From Syncephalis plumigaleata (taxonomy: Eukaryota; Zoopagomycota; Zoopagomycetes; Zoopagales; Piptocephalidaceae), in NCBI GenBank assembly GCA_025201365.1, contig JAIXMF010000007.1:806001-870000 (forward strand): DNA of 64,000 nt, read 5' to 3'. The translations under genes were made by a program, and so were the position numbers. The notes under the pieces were generated by a model. It ran no database searches. It was not told the origin of the DNA and worked only from the letters and a program-made list of their open reading frames with translations. Below, piece after piece: positions 13,458 to 25,826 of the stretch (the first letter of the stretch is position 1; each line of letters opens with the position of its first letter).

Positions 13458-13996
13458 ATCGTCTTTTCTTCTTTTTCGTCTTGGAATAAATCCAACAAAC
13501 GCCGTATTGTTATAGAATATAGATACTACGTTACGTAGGTAGGAAGGAAGTGAAGGAAGAGAAGAGAAAGAAGAGAGAAAGAGAATTGGGTTAAAGCAAA
13601 GGATTGACTGACGTCATTAGAAATGAATTACTCATTAAAATTGTTTAAGATCGTAATGCCATCACACTACTGCTACTACACTACTAATTCATCATGCGAT
13701 AATTAGAATAGCAACAATGACATTACCATATATTTACAAATAATGTAGCTGTTGTTATTATTGTACTTTACAACTAGTTCATAATTATTAAAAGATCCTT
13801 AACAAGTAGATAGATATTGGTTTATTAGTATGGATTAACATGTTGTTAATAGAAAATAAGACGGTAAATTATACAAAGGATGAAGGCAGTTTATTATGAC
13901 CCTAGCAGGTGAAGTTACAAGTATGTCCATTCCATATAATGCAATTAATAATAGTAAATCTTACGTATTTAGATGTGAAAGCGGTAACCATCACAG
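13458..13996. other. Intergenic between PKR1 and the Fanzor remnant
   Basis: Purine-rich PKR1 leader (GGAAGGAAGTGAAGGAAGAG region near 13545) followed by AT-rich DNA. No coding signal recognised. Confidence 0.5.
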
Positions 13997-14313
13997 TTAA
14001 GTTGTTTGTTGTTGTCCTTCATTTCTTGAACGTTTAGGAGTAATGACACTTTGATGTAGTTGTGTTGGAACGCCATTTCCATTGCGAAGACTGAGAATAA
14101 TCTGAATAAAATTCAGACATGCTGCCATATCCCGATTCCATACACGATACTCGAATCCTTTACCATTCATGGCATCTTTACAATTCTGATGTGTGCATCT
14201 AATAGAATAATGAATTAGTATATTGTAATAGATTGTACTCATATTAAGAAGGCATGACAAGTGACAGTAGGATATCTCGTCAATTAGAAAGACTTGAACA
14301 CCATGCTTCATTG

Positions 14314-14358
14314 TTATCCACACTTGCGTATGATTTATTTGTGTATTCTTGATTAAAA
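14314..14358. repeat. Dispersed repeat A, copy 1 (in Fanzor remnant)
   Basis: About 45 bases nearly identical to 16579-16623 in the same orientation. On the minus strand it encodes LIKNTQINHTQVWI of the Fanzor remnant. Confidence 0.75.
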
Positions 14359-14379
14359 CTGTTGGAAACTCAAGCTGTT

Positions 14380-14424
14380 GATGATATGAGTGAATTAAAG
14401 GAATGACAAGTTATAGCAGTTGCA
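14380..14424. repeat. Dispersed repeat B, copy 1
   Basis: About 45 bases matching 25821-25866 with a small indel (GGAATGACAAG against GGAATTGGCAAG). It lies just upstream (minus-strand sense) of repeat A and of the Fanzor C-terminal frame. Confidence 0.75.
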
Positions 14425-14606
14425 TTGTCTCCTTAGGCTCCCTTAAAATCCCTCATTATCCTTAACTCTCCTGCGTCTTTAGACTGCAGATGTAGTGATA
14501 CACGCTACTATCACAATATATGTATAGGCTTTATTGCCACACTTTATCAAAAAATAAACTCATCGTATTTCTCTACCTCATATCGCCTTTCTTATTCCAT
14601 TCCACT

Positions 14607-16232
14607 ATGTCTACTACTACTACTACTGAAATATCGAGTAATTCCAACTCGTCTTGTAGATTACTACATTGTCTGAATAGTCTTCCATTTCATGACCAGC
14701 GCCATTTTCGTAATTTATTTAGTTACATAGATTTTGTACGTTTATCAGCATGTTCTCGCTCATTAACAAGCAACGTTCGAAATGATAGAGCATTATGGCA
14801 AGCACTATATCATAGGGATTTCCTATCAGGTGCCTATTATGCTAAAGAAATGGAATTCGTATTATGGTGCGTACGCACGGATGTCAACAACCCATGTACA
14901 TCGGATAAACGAGCCGATCTACTAGAGAATGTGGACTGGTACAACACATATCGCCGACGAGTGGGCACCGAGAATAATTGGCGATATAAACGATGCAGGA
15001 CCACACGTATTGCCATGGAACAGGACGGGCATAAATTAGATTATAACACAGAAGCCGTAGATAACAGTTTAGTTATCATACAACAAACGTGCTTAGACGA
15101 GGCACTAGATTATTATTACACTATAGACTATTTGCCACATTCAAACCTTAAATCAAGCAAAAACATTGTATATGGCAGTACGTTTTCCACATCGCCCAAT
15201 ATCCTTTCGCTGGATGGTGGTAATGATACTCGGTATACTCATGTCCTGGGTGACCATTACATAGCCGTCTTTCCTAAGAAAATCAAGAGCAGTACCGACT
15301 ATAATGTAAAAATACTTACTCGCAAACATGGTGGTGTTTTCACTACATTCGATATTCCAGCACGATATAAAGTGAGAACAATCGATGAGAAATGGGTATT
15401 ACTAGTGGGCAAATCAAAATCGTCATTATGTCAGTTATTTATTTGTAAGAGCAATACTTGTGCAATGATGCCATATAAGTAGTACTAATAACCGATACAT
15501 TCAGCCGATATAAGGGTATTTGATATAGAGAATAATACCATGTGTCCAGGAAGCATTGATGATACATGGAATGCAAAATGTTTCTATAAAACAGTCAATG
15601 ATACAGCAATAGTATACACCGTAAGACTAGCCGTAGATGATGAAACAGAATGTATTGAATGGGCATTATACCAGTTCTCGAGCAATAATCCTGTTGTGCA
15701 ATTGCGAAGTGGCTCGTTTGAACTACCTGATTGGATGCTGAACGTGACAATAGATTTTGCTCAAAGTTTATACGATTCGCATATGCTAATTGGAACAAGT
15801 GATTATCTTGCTTGTGAAATATGCATAATGCATAGCGTAGCATCCAGTGGTCGAAGCCATACTCCACGTAACTGCTACGATGCATCTGACGAGGATATGC
15901 CTATCTCATTGTTAAGGGCTGGATGCGATTATTTCACATTCGGTTCCAAACCGACAAAAATATGGACAGACTTACCCAGCAATAATGACCAAATATTGCA
16001 AATACCGGATACGGCATACATCCAAAATATTATTGGAGATCTCTATATCTTTACTACGTATTGTGATTATATGAAAAGGCGATTGCTTATAAACATCAAT
16101 ACAAAGAAGGTGATATGCAGATTGAAAGCACCAGCTAGGGACGAACAAGTGGATGATTATGCAATGGTTGGTACGGCATATAGTTCCAATGAGAGGCATA
16201 CGTTAGTAATACATGAATACGGTGAATTGTAA
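14607..16232 (+). CDS. F-box protein with long beta-rich C-terminal region
   Basis: Two exons, about 520 residues. The start MSTTTTTEIS (14607) is preferred over the upstream ATG at 14520 because the extra leader is Phe/Leu-rich and translates an AT-rich stretch. Residues about 20-70 form an F-box-like fold (SLPFHDQRHFRNLFSYIDFVRLSACSRSL in pieces, then RNDRALWQALYHRDF), followed by WYNTYRRRVGTENNWRYKRC, a pattern seen at the end of many fungal F-box domains before a propeller-like tail. The intron is 15445-15504 (GTAAGA ... ACTAATAAC ... TTCAG), giving CQLFI|SDIRVFDIENN. The remainder is unassigned. F-box proteins normally recruit substrates to SCF ubiquitin ligases; the substrate is unknown. 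Confidence 0.72.
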
Positions 16233-17524
16233 CAAATATCAATTAATCATACTATGTTAATAAGAGTAGTGTTTATACATCATTAAACCATAACACATGC
16301 TAATACTTTCTATGAACTGCATGATTAATCGAATAAATCAACTATAGTAGCAATTGAGACATCAAGCTGTACAAACTGATGAATGCTTCTCAATGCATAG
16401 AGAATGTTGCTCAGTAGCACATGTACTGCGTCATCATTTCATTCTGCTTGATTGAAGCTTGCTATCTGAATACTCTCGAATGCCATTATAACAATGCACT
16501 GAATAAAACAAGCATTCATGTTGTCCTTTACTAAATGTTCCTGTCAATTCATCATAGCTTGTCGAAACTATTCTATTATTATCCACACTTGCATATGATT
16601 TATCTGTGTATTCTTGATTAGAATAAATGCATCGTCTTTCTCTCTCTTCATTTGAACAATGTCAAATACGATAAATAAATAAATAAATAGCATTGCAGCA
16701 AATGTATAATGCCACTTCAATATCCAATTACAATTTATCAACTAGTAGATACAAGTGACAAACATCAAGTTACATGATTGAGCATTGCTGGTAGAATAGT
16801 ACAAGTAGAATATACAAGTGCTACTCGAGTTCAAATGCAATCAAGGAATCTATTGGTAGAGTAAACTGCACGAGTACATATGTGAACATTGTAGACATCA
16901 AGTATGTTGGTTTATTCAGTGTAATCAATAATGATAGTAATGTTAATCTCATTAGTAGTTGTCGCGGTCCTAACAATTGGAAAGAATACTAAGGGCCGGA
17001 CAAGGGAATTCTACAACATGACGTGCAGTAACCTCAGTCAACTGCAGAGGCTCACTATCAGAATGTATGAATAATAAAGATATTTTTACACTGTACGGCA
17101 CCTGTAATTGCACAAAACGTTAAGAGCGGAACTAGAGAAAAGCTTGATCATTTTTTATTAGTTTTGCAGGTTAGTTTTTGACACCACAGTGGTTATTGCG
17201 TGTGCACGTACAGGCTTTTTCCATCCAATTTGCGCAGTTAGCCTTTTGTCTTTACGAATAAATGATATTTAACACTATCAATAAATGATCCATTACTGAA
17301 TACTGAATTGTTATTATTATCATGCTGTATCAATTGGCATTTCTATAGTGATAATGGTGTTAACAATTGTGTTAATCTATTTATTAATAAACTGCAAATG
17401 TTAAAGGATAAATGCGCTAATTGGATGGAAAAACACTGTATTCATTTTGTTATTCCATTGCCATCTCTATTGAACTATCTATCCACATCAATCTACTGCA
17501 CTATCTTCACTTATATAAAGCACT
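16233..17524. other. Intergenic region with repeat scrap
   Basis: No gene recognised. AT-rich, stop-laden DNA. It contains the second copy of dispersed repeat A (16579-16623), an AAAT run at about 16671-16689 and the promoter/leader of eIF3j at its right end. Confidence 0.55.
16579..16623. repeat. Dispersed repeat A, copy 2
   Basis: Nearly identical to 14314-14358. On the minus strand it reads LIKNTQINHMQVWI, so it is probably a shorter relic of the same Fanzor family. Confidence 0.7.
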
Positions 17525-18660
17525 ATGGCTGATAACTGGGGCAAGTCACCATGCCAGTATGAGTGGAAATATACGTGAAATCTAATAATTACACTTTGTT
17601 TGAATATGAATCTTATACTATTATAGAAGATGAAGATTTCGACACTGCCGTCGTAGTACCTCCACCTAAGCCAAATTGGGACGACGAGGATGTTGACGAC
17701 GGCGAGATCAAGGCAAGTAGCCGTTATTTATGTGATAAACAGCCGTGATTACTAACCATAACGATAATAATAGGAGTCTTGGGAGGATTCCGACGAGGAG
17801 AAGGAGACTAAACAAGCAACATCCGCTGCAGCTCCCGCTAGAAAGAAGGTACCACTAGCTCAGCGTATTGCCGAGCGTAATGCAGAGAATGAGCGTAAAC
17901 GACAAGAGATAGCTAATAGGAAGGCAGCTGCGGTAAGCATTATAATAGCAATAATTGTAGTAATCATCGGGTAACTGACTAGCGATATAATATCGTCTAT
18001 TTATTTATTTATTAGTCAAGTGAAGATGAAGATGAAGATCCGGCAGAACGTAAGAAACGACTAGCTGCATTGGAACAAGCTGCCGATCTCGAGAATGCCA
18101 ATGACATGTTCCGTGGCGTAACGGTTCAGGGTAAGCATATACACTCTACAAATACATGCATGCATACATATATCTGTTGCGATTAAGAAGAAGAAAATGA
18201 ACTAACTAGTACTTATGATAAATACTAATGTTTCTAATAGACAAGGATAATGCCGACAAGATTAACGGTATGAATCCAAAGACGAAGGAAGAGTTTGAAG
18301 CATTCAAGACGGCACTTGTTGAGCGTATTGAGACTTTCAAGGTATCTAATATATTAGTCATTATTATTAATCAATAATCTACAATACTGATGATGATCCT
18401 GCTAGAATAATCGATTCTATGCCAGTATGGTCGATGGACTAGTGACAGAAGTGTGTCGCTCCTTGAAAGATGTCGATATTCGTAAGATTTCCTCGGCATT
18501 GTCGCGTATTGCCAATGACAAACAACGTGAGGCCAAGGCCAAGGAGAAGAAGAAGGGAGCATCGACGAAGAAACCATCAGTGCAAGTGAGCAGTTCCGCC
18601 ATTGACACGACAGACTACGGCGGTGCCTATGATGATGGCGACTACGATGATTTCATGTAG
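17525..18660 (+). CDS. HCR1: Translation initiation factor eIF3 subunit j (Hcr1)
   Basis: eIF3j is the loosely bound eIF3 subunit that sits in the 40S decoding centre and helps in recycling. Six exons: 17525-17540, 17627-17712, 17774-17932, 18016-18130, 18241-18341 and 18406-18660. The product begins MADNWEDEDFD and contains PNWDDEDVDD, ESWEDSDEEKE, a basic helix (KKVPLAQRIAERNAENERKR), GMNPKTKEEFEAFKTALVER and NNRFYASMVDGLVTEVCRSL. It closes with the family's DYGGAYDDGDYDDFM, comparable to human YGGYDGGYVQDYEDFM. The first two introns only keep frame if spliced from GCAAGT donors (GC-AG class). Identification is secure. Confidence 0.95.
17541..17626 (+). other. GC-AG intron 1 of eIF3j
   Basis: Exon end ...AACTGGG is followed by GCAAGTCACC and the acceptor is ACTATTATAG. 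No GT donor before the in-frame stop gives the correct frame, whereas this phase-1 join yields NWEDEDFD. Confidence 0.75.
17713..17773 (+). other. GC-AG intron 2 of eIF3j
   Basis: Exon end GAGATCAAG is followed by GCAAGTAGCC; the acceptor is AATAATAG. The phase-0 join gives GEIKESWEDSDEE. The alternative donor GTAGCC four bases on would shift the frame. Confidence 0.8.
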
Positions 18661-18797
18661 ATTGATCTAATAAAATATATAATCAAGGTCATCTCGGATA
18701 GATAGCTTGCTTTTTCTCATTCTTTTCTCATTCTTTTATTTTCTGAATATACAATGAATAGATTATATTGTCTAAATGTAGTATGGATATAAGATGA

Positions 18798-21700
18798 CTA
18801 CGATCGTAATAGTGTCAAATTACGACATAGCCATTGGTGTAATGAAGTATTGGACATCGTGCTCATCTCTTGAATAGTTGGCTCGACAACTAGATCAGTG
18901 GATATCATCCATGAAATACGTTCCTTTAGTCGGTTCAGTATATCATACTGATCAGCAATGGATAATGCCAGATATTGATCGAGGAAATCACCATAAAGTG
19001 CGTAGTTGTAACCGGTGGCAGTAACATTATAGGGAACAATCTTACGGGATGAATTGTGCACTAGAGCATGACCTAATACCGGACGAGTTAATGGGTGCAA
19101 CTCCATGACATGTTGTAACTGTTCTAGCAATTGACCACCCAATGATCGTGCATCAATACGACGTAGCACGAGAAATGCACCTAACATCGATGATGCAACA
19201 AGTGGTTCACTACAAGTCATGGGCCATTTCAATTCAGCATCGGATGTGTCATCCAACAAAGGATAGAAAGGTGTACCCGGTTGCATACGATAAATGATAT
19301 CCGGCTGTTGCATTGAGAATATGGTAGTTAAGGATTCCTCGATAGTATGTGTATCTAATAACGTAATAAATCATTAATGTATATTGATATAATTATTCAT
19401 TACTTGCAATAATACTTACTACGCGTTAATCCAATAATATGACCTGATTGATCCGTGCCAATCATGCACTCCTTTCCCATAATGCATTCAATAGGCATTC
19501 GTGGTTGATGATCACTAATAGCATGCGTGTATAGTAATGTAAGCAATATTCATTCATTAAATGTAACATGCTCTCTACTTACCTTTGTATGAATGTAATA
19601 CGTGATTGAACAAGATCAAGCATGAATAATGAAAATGATGCACGCTGACAACCTACGATAAAATAGTTGTCATAGGCAGCAATCTTGGTGATTGGAAAAC
19701 GCATGTCTTCTTTGCAAATCTTAACGAGTCTACATTAACAAGATGGTTACTCTACATTGACATCATATCTATTTCCCTTTTGTTTACAACTTACTTGCGT
19801 TGTTCCATATTTAACTGATAAACATAAAGTGTCTTGCCAGATGCTACAAGTAGATAACTAGTGTTTGTATGTATAATGAGCATTAGTATGACTGCATTAC
19901 ATAATCATGTTGAATAGATTACCTTTCTTTTATGGGACATATTCGATAGACTGGTCGTGGTACTTCTGCAATCCATACCGTTCTTAATTCGAGTTTTATC
20001 GACTAGATTTGTTATTAGTTGATATATCATCATCATTGATAACGAAAACATTCTAATAATGCTTACTTCATTTGTATTAGTGCTCATTGCTCGTTTCAAA
20101 CTATAAATAAGTAGACGACCTTGTTGATTTTGTGGTTGTTGCAATGGAGTATTGCTACTACTGTTGCTGTTGCCTACATTTGTACCTACACAAATATAAC
20201 GATATGTATGCGAACCCTTAGGTATAACCCATTCTATCACATTGTCATGAATAGTTAGTGTAATATATCTACATAGTCAAGTCATTGCAAGTGCCATTAC
20301 CAGTCATTGAATGCACCGTCTCATGAGCATGAAGTGTATGTTCAACAAGTGTATGTCCTCTAATAGTAAAGATTTATGTTATGCTATGCTATGTCTAGAG
20401 TGTAACAATGATTGATTGCCTACCTTATTGGATCAACCACCTTAATGACTGGCAAGTGATGTTCTGCACTACTACGACAAGCAATCAATAGTTTACGTGT
20501 TGTTTGATCGAATAGTATGCGACGTGGACTCTATTATTTACACACATACACAAGCTTAATCTATCATGCCTATGTGTGTAGTCTTCATACAAATAACAAA
20601 TAGCTTACATGAATGGCGACAACACGTCGTACATTTGCTCGACGATGACGACCCACGGTAGCCATACCTAGACGACCATTCACGGTGAATATCAATCCAT
20701 ATCCACTACTACTGTATCGAAATCCTGTAGCTTCTATGATCTATTACATACGCATTACACATACGTACATATACATGTTTAATAAGACTGATATCATCAT
20801 CATTACCATCATTATCAATGTCTAGTATTCCTTACCGTATCTGGTCGTGTGTATAGTATACTACTGATGGCCAGTTCATTTGTCGTGTCAACATGAAGTC
20901 TCCATGGTCTATCGGATAGTACAAGTAACATGGTAGTTTTCGTATTGCTACTACTTGCCAATGGCCACGGTCTCAACTTCACCGGTAATGATCCAATTAT
21001 TCTAGGTTTACGCGGTGAACATTTCATTGTTGAATGATCACCATCATTGATGTTTCCTGTATTATCTTATTATCCTATTAGAGAAGAGAGATTGACTAAT
21101 GTAGTAATATCAAATGCTTACCTTGTTCAAGTTGCCATGACATTAGACTACCATCACGAAGACCTAAATAGATGTATAGTATTAAGTATGTTATACACAT
21201 AAAGTATACTGTTACAATTACCAGCTAGTAGGAAGCCTTGATGTTTACTGGATGCTTGTATGTAGAGTAGGCTTTCCGTTAGATTTAATCCTTCTAAACC
21301 GATATTATCTAATAACAATAGTAACTCATTAATAATTCATCATATCTACTACAATTCAGGTATATTCATATTACTAGTGACTTACCTAGACTAAGTGTAT
21401 GTTGAATTGATATGTCATTGTCTGTTTTACGCATCAAATAGATGGTCGGTAGACGAGTGGCTATGGCAGCCCATACTGTATTATTGAATCTTATAGTTAT
21501 ACAATTATTACTACTACTATTCATAATGATAATATACAATTGTTATTTTGTGTGTGTATGCAATCGACTTACTTGAACAAATGAATACTGGTAGGTTCAT
21601 GTGATAGTGCAAGTGTATGACTAGCAGTAATCCTGTAATAACAATATGTATATAGGTATGTATAAGTAATCATGCCAACAATGAGATACTCGTATGATAT

Positions 21701-24659
21701 TTACTCTGGTACATCTATAGTAAGCCATACACATTGATTCATTCCATTATGATCTATAAGGGTTGCTAGAATGTAACCTTTCCTGCTAACTATTGCTTCT
21801 GTTTCATTCTGTTCCACCTCATACCAGGCTGCCTTTGAGATGGTATGATTAGATGATGGTTGCCATTGATCCGTTTCTAATGGATTATCTATTATTGTTA
21901 TGATGATGTCACTATTAGTCAATGAACTAAATCCATCATCATTGTTATTATTTACATGATATTTGATCCAGTGATTTTGTACGATTATTTACTCGTACAC
22001 CATTAGGATGTACTTGTAGCCAGTAATCGCCTTGAGCAAAGCTACAAGCTAGTAGTGTGCGTGTATCCAGACGAAAACCACTAGATTCGCTGATATCCTC
22101 CATTTCATAGCCATTATCTATGCGTGTGGTTGAACAATTAGTTACTGACATGTTTATGAATATCTCATAGCTTACCGTATGTTACCGAGAAAACACGCGT
22201 GTCTGAAATATACGATAACACTAGGTAACGATCTCGTCCAGCAATCGTGTCATGCTGAAGATTCCATAATCCATTCAATCTACGATAAAGCGTTCATTAG
22301 TCACTTATTATAGACTTGATTGATTGATTGATTGATCGAGTAGTGTCCTACCCGTCGAAATCGGCATCCGACCAAATATGAATATTCATCGAGAGACCAT
22401 GTCGGAATTCTCGTAATGTACCCTGGGCACCTGCACCGCAACAAGCATATATCGTCTTTTGACGATCATTATACGCATCGCACATGACAAAGTCAACTAG
22501 TGATGCCCAGTTAAGTTTCGAGTAGAGTTTTCTTCCTTGCATTTGGTTGGATATCTATCTCAAACATATCATCCATATTATTACCACTATTTATATTATC
22601 TAGAAGTAAAGACAAGCTATGCTTACCATGACTACTTGACCATCACACATCTCACCGCTCATAAGTAAAAGATCGCCGGATGTGTTGGAACGTAAACATA
22701 GTAATGCTTCACCGATAGCGGGTGGTACACCGCCCACCGTAGTCGGTCTATCCAATGCTACGTGATGCAAATCAATAAATCTATTGGCACGTATGACAAG
22801 TCGATATAATCCATTATAGTCTGATCCTAAATAGATGCGTAATCCTTGACTAATATGCTCATCGCTAACCATTCCACCGGTATCATTCCTTGTACGATAT
22901 TCGTCGGATATACGAACAGCCACAGAAGTGATGAGTGCTACCGATGGCGTATCTTTTTATTTTGTTTATCATTAGTTATTGTAATGAGTGTGTCTAGTAA
23001 GCAGAGACATACATACCATCTTCAACACGAAGCATACTAGAATTGGTCGATATTGATGGCAAATTCACCTTGTTTAACTGATTGTTACCATTATGAGCAT
23101 CTTCAGCACTTATACAGCATATTTTTCGATCCTTGAATATTATATATGTGTTAATAATAGCATCTACTAATATATTACTAACCGCAAGAAGACTTACCGT
23201 GATAAAGACAAGTTGTTCGTGAAAGGTTGGTATAGCAAATAAGTGAGTTATTAGCGTGTTCTCTATAAGTAGCATTCATTCATTGTTACTTGACTATATC
23301 GCTTAATTCGTAATAATAGTAATAATGTAGATGTATACCTCTGCCTAATGGAAGTCGAGCATATCGAGTTGGATTATCATTGCTATTATCGGCCATTATC
23401 TGATAAATGGTAAGGTAAGGTGTTGCATCACGATCACTTGTATAGAATGATTATTACAACTATTGTAGCTATTATAAATGAATGAATAGATTACCTTGTA
23501 TACGTAACAGCAAGAAGAATCCGCTTCATATGTGTTATAGATGGCCATAAAAAGTCCATTCCTGTTATAAGACTGAATTCCTCGGTGATATCTAATTGAC
23601 GGGCAAATAAATCAACTGGTTCCGATTGTGGATCCACTTTGGTAGAGCATTGCGTATAACCATGAGGACATGACATTGACGCGGATGAGGTCGTTGATAC
23701 TGCGTGTCTACCCACATCGACACTCGTATTTGTTCCCGATTTGAGTAGAAATACTTTGATGTGATCCTGCCATGCTGCAACGGCTATTGCACGCGATCGT
23801 GGATCAACACATAGATGATGACCTGTTGCATCGAATGGTAGACCGGGTCGCCCCAAGTAGATATCTTGTACGGTGTAGAATCGACTAGATGGATCGGACG
23901 AGTATGGTGCATGTGTTGCATTCTCTACACTTGCTGTTGCAGGTGTCCACTGATAGTCCATGGCAGTAATAGGACCATAGGCCAATAGTGAAAGTAGTCC
24001 GGCATCCGATGTCACTACGAGTAGATCACGCGATTGTATACAACTCGATCGAGGCCAGCGTCGATAGCCGGTGAGTGAGTGTGGAAATTGATGTGTCACT
24101 TCATTGATCGCATCATCGAGTGACATGATATCGCCGTCATCCATCGCTGTACTAGTCGCGTTCATTGACGTGACAGAGCATTGTGGACATGAATCAGTAC
24201 ACGTAGATATGGAAGCACTATCCTCTTCCTCCTCTCCCTCTGAATTAGCGGTAAGATCAATCGTCGATGAAGCAGTGCCAATTGTCCTCCATCGTGGCAA
24301 TGCAGCCATACGAATGATAGTGCCATGAATCGGTTGTCGATGTAGACTAGCCAAACGTACACCGTTTACATGATTTGTATCAAGACTTAGTAATTCAAGG
24401 CTAGTCTCCTAGAATAACAACAACAATAATACTAGTGAATATCTCTGATAGGCTACACGTCCACTGATTACGCATAACTTACACGTCCTATAACAATACT
24501 AAGTGATTTAGACTGGCGTTCTGGCAATAATTGAAGTTGAATCGCGTGGCGTATAACAGGACTTGGTACAGCAGTTGCCACGTGTAAATAACTAGCATTT
24601 ATATTGTCATTGTCAGTTGCATCAGCTGCATTCTCTTTGTTACTCGAAGTTAATGACAT
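18798..24659 (-). CDS. CPSF-A / MMS1-N family protein (SF3B3-DDB1-CPSF160 kin), divergent
   Basis: A large multi-exon gene (well over 15 short exons; roughly 1,200-1,300 residues) starting MSLTSSNKENAADA. N-terminal exons encode the MMS1-N beta-propeller pattern: PERQSKSLSIVIGR|ETSLELLSLD, HGTIIRMAALPRWR, RDLLVVTSDAGLLSLL and GHHLCVDPRSRAIAVAAWQ. Further in come KTIYACCGAGAQGTLREFRH (compare the 'GxGxxGxLRxxRxG' of Rse1 and DDB1), RYLVLSYISDTRVFSV and SSGFRLDTRTLLACSF followed by WLQVHPNGVRV. The last exon resembles the CPSF-A tail, with HPLTRPVLGHALV and YGDFLDQYLALS. These proteins scaffold splicing, 3'-end or ubiquitin-ligase complexes. It is too divergent to call Rse1 or Ddb1 and may be the SF3B3-like orphan paralogue known from plants and fungi. 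Confidence 0.75.
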
Positions 24660-25791
24660 ATTAGAAGTGAATGAAGTGCGATAAAAGAATAACTGTAACT
24701 TGATAGTAAATCATGACGATGCATCATCATCATCATTTCTTTTTGTAATTTTTCTGGTTATCATGTTAATTGGTTGGATTCAAACCATTATTATTATGAC
24801 GATGATAACAGATGAGATCATTCATATGACTAGAGAACGTCACTACATTTGAGAGGATATATCGATTCATTATCTACAGCTAGATTGTACTCATTCATTT
24901 TATTCATTTCTGCTTGCAAGTGCAATGTAGATTATTGATTTATATTAACAGGATTAACATCAGTAGTAGAAAGGAGAGAATGGAATGATGCATCTCTGTC
25001 ATCATGTCAAAAACCACATGGCTATCACTAAAAAAAACGTAAAAATTCACCCTTATGAGATCATGATAGCCTCGTTGCCACTTCCACTACAAATGGACAT
25101 TTCCTCATGTTGCACTCATGCAGTCACACTCACTCACTCACTGAGTTTGATTCAGTATAGTAAAGAGAAAAATCGATGAATCTCATAAGACTGTATATAA
25201 CATGCTGGTTATTTGTTCCATTCGGGTGTCAGAGCATTAGTATCGTCGTCATCTTCTTGTTGCAAAACAGCTTTCTTTATTTCACCCGTTTATCAACTAG
25301 TCGTTTATTGTTGTTAACGTGATCTATATCTCCTTGTTTTCCCTCTTTCTATTAAATAGCTATCTATACTGTGGATTGATGCTTATTACTTTATAACAGA
25401 ATTCATAGATTCTTTACTGTGATAATACGAATCGCATAATCAATCCTTTTTTATTTCGTTTCTTCTCTCGATCTATTACATGCACTAACCGCGGTGTGGA
25501 TGTACATGTACTCACGTTGATGCATCAAGCAGCGTTACTGTCATCTATTCACAGCGTCTTTAGTTTATTAAGCGTGTAGTGGTAATATACATTGACTGTT
25601 TGCTATTTAAGCTGTGTGACCCTGATCATTGTGGGTCCATATTCAACTTGATTGAATAACCACGCGGTACTCTAGGATACGCACACACACACAGACACAC
25701 TTGTGTTTGCTGGTAATAGTCAACGTATTCCTCATTGGTTGTAAAAACGGTAAGTTATTGTACGAGTATGCATGTGTACGTGCGTATGATC

Positions 25792-25826
<35 letters not shown>

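Larger units (their letters stand above)
13997..14430 (-). mobile_element. Fanzor (eukaryotic TnpB-like) C-terminal remnant
   Basis: Read on the minus strand, the sequence encodes the end of an RNA-guided nuclease of the Fanzor/TnpB type. VQVFLIDE corresponds to the acidic strand that precedes the zinc ribbon. YCHLSC and RCTHQNC look like the two cysteine pairs of that ribbon, separated by a probable intron ending at 14199-14200 (CTATTAG). GFEYRVWNRDMAACLNF is the TnpB-type W-N-R-D-x-A-A-x-N box with the last RuvC Asp. The tail NGNGVPTQLHQ resembles the 'NG-x-P-x-FQR' tail of fungal copies (from memory of the family). It ends at an in-frame TAA (13997). Upstream, the frame is open only to about 14405, so the N-terminal and most RuvC sequence is missing here. 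It is a remnant unless exons lie elsewhere. Confidence 0.62.

Noticed and set aside
25793-25826. Direct repeats considered as a CRISPR-like array
   Set aside because: A simple GAT microsatellite with no spacers; the genome is eukaryotic.
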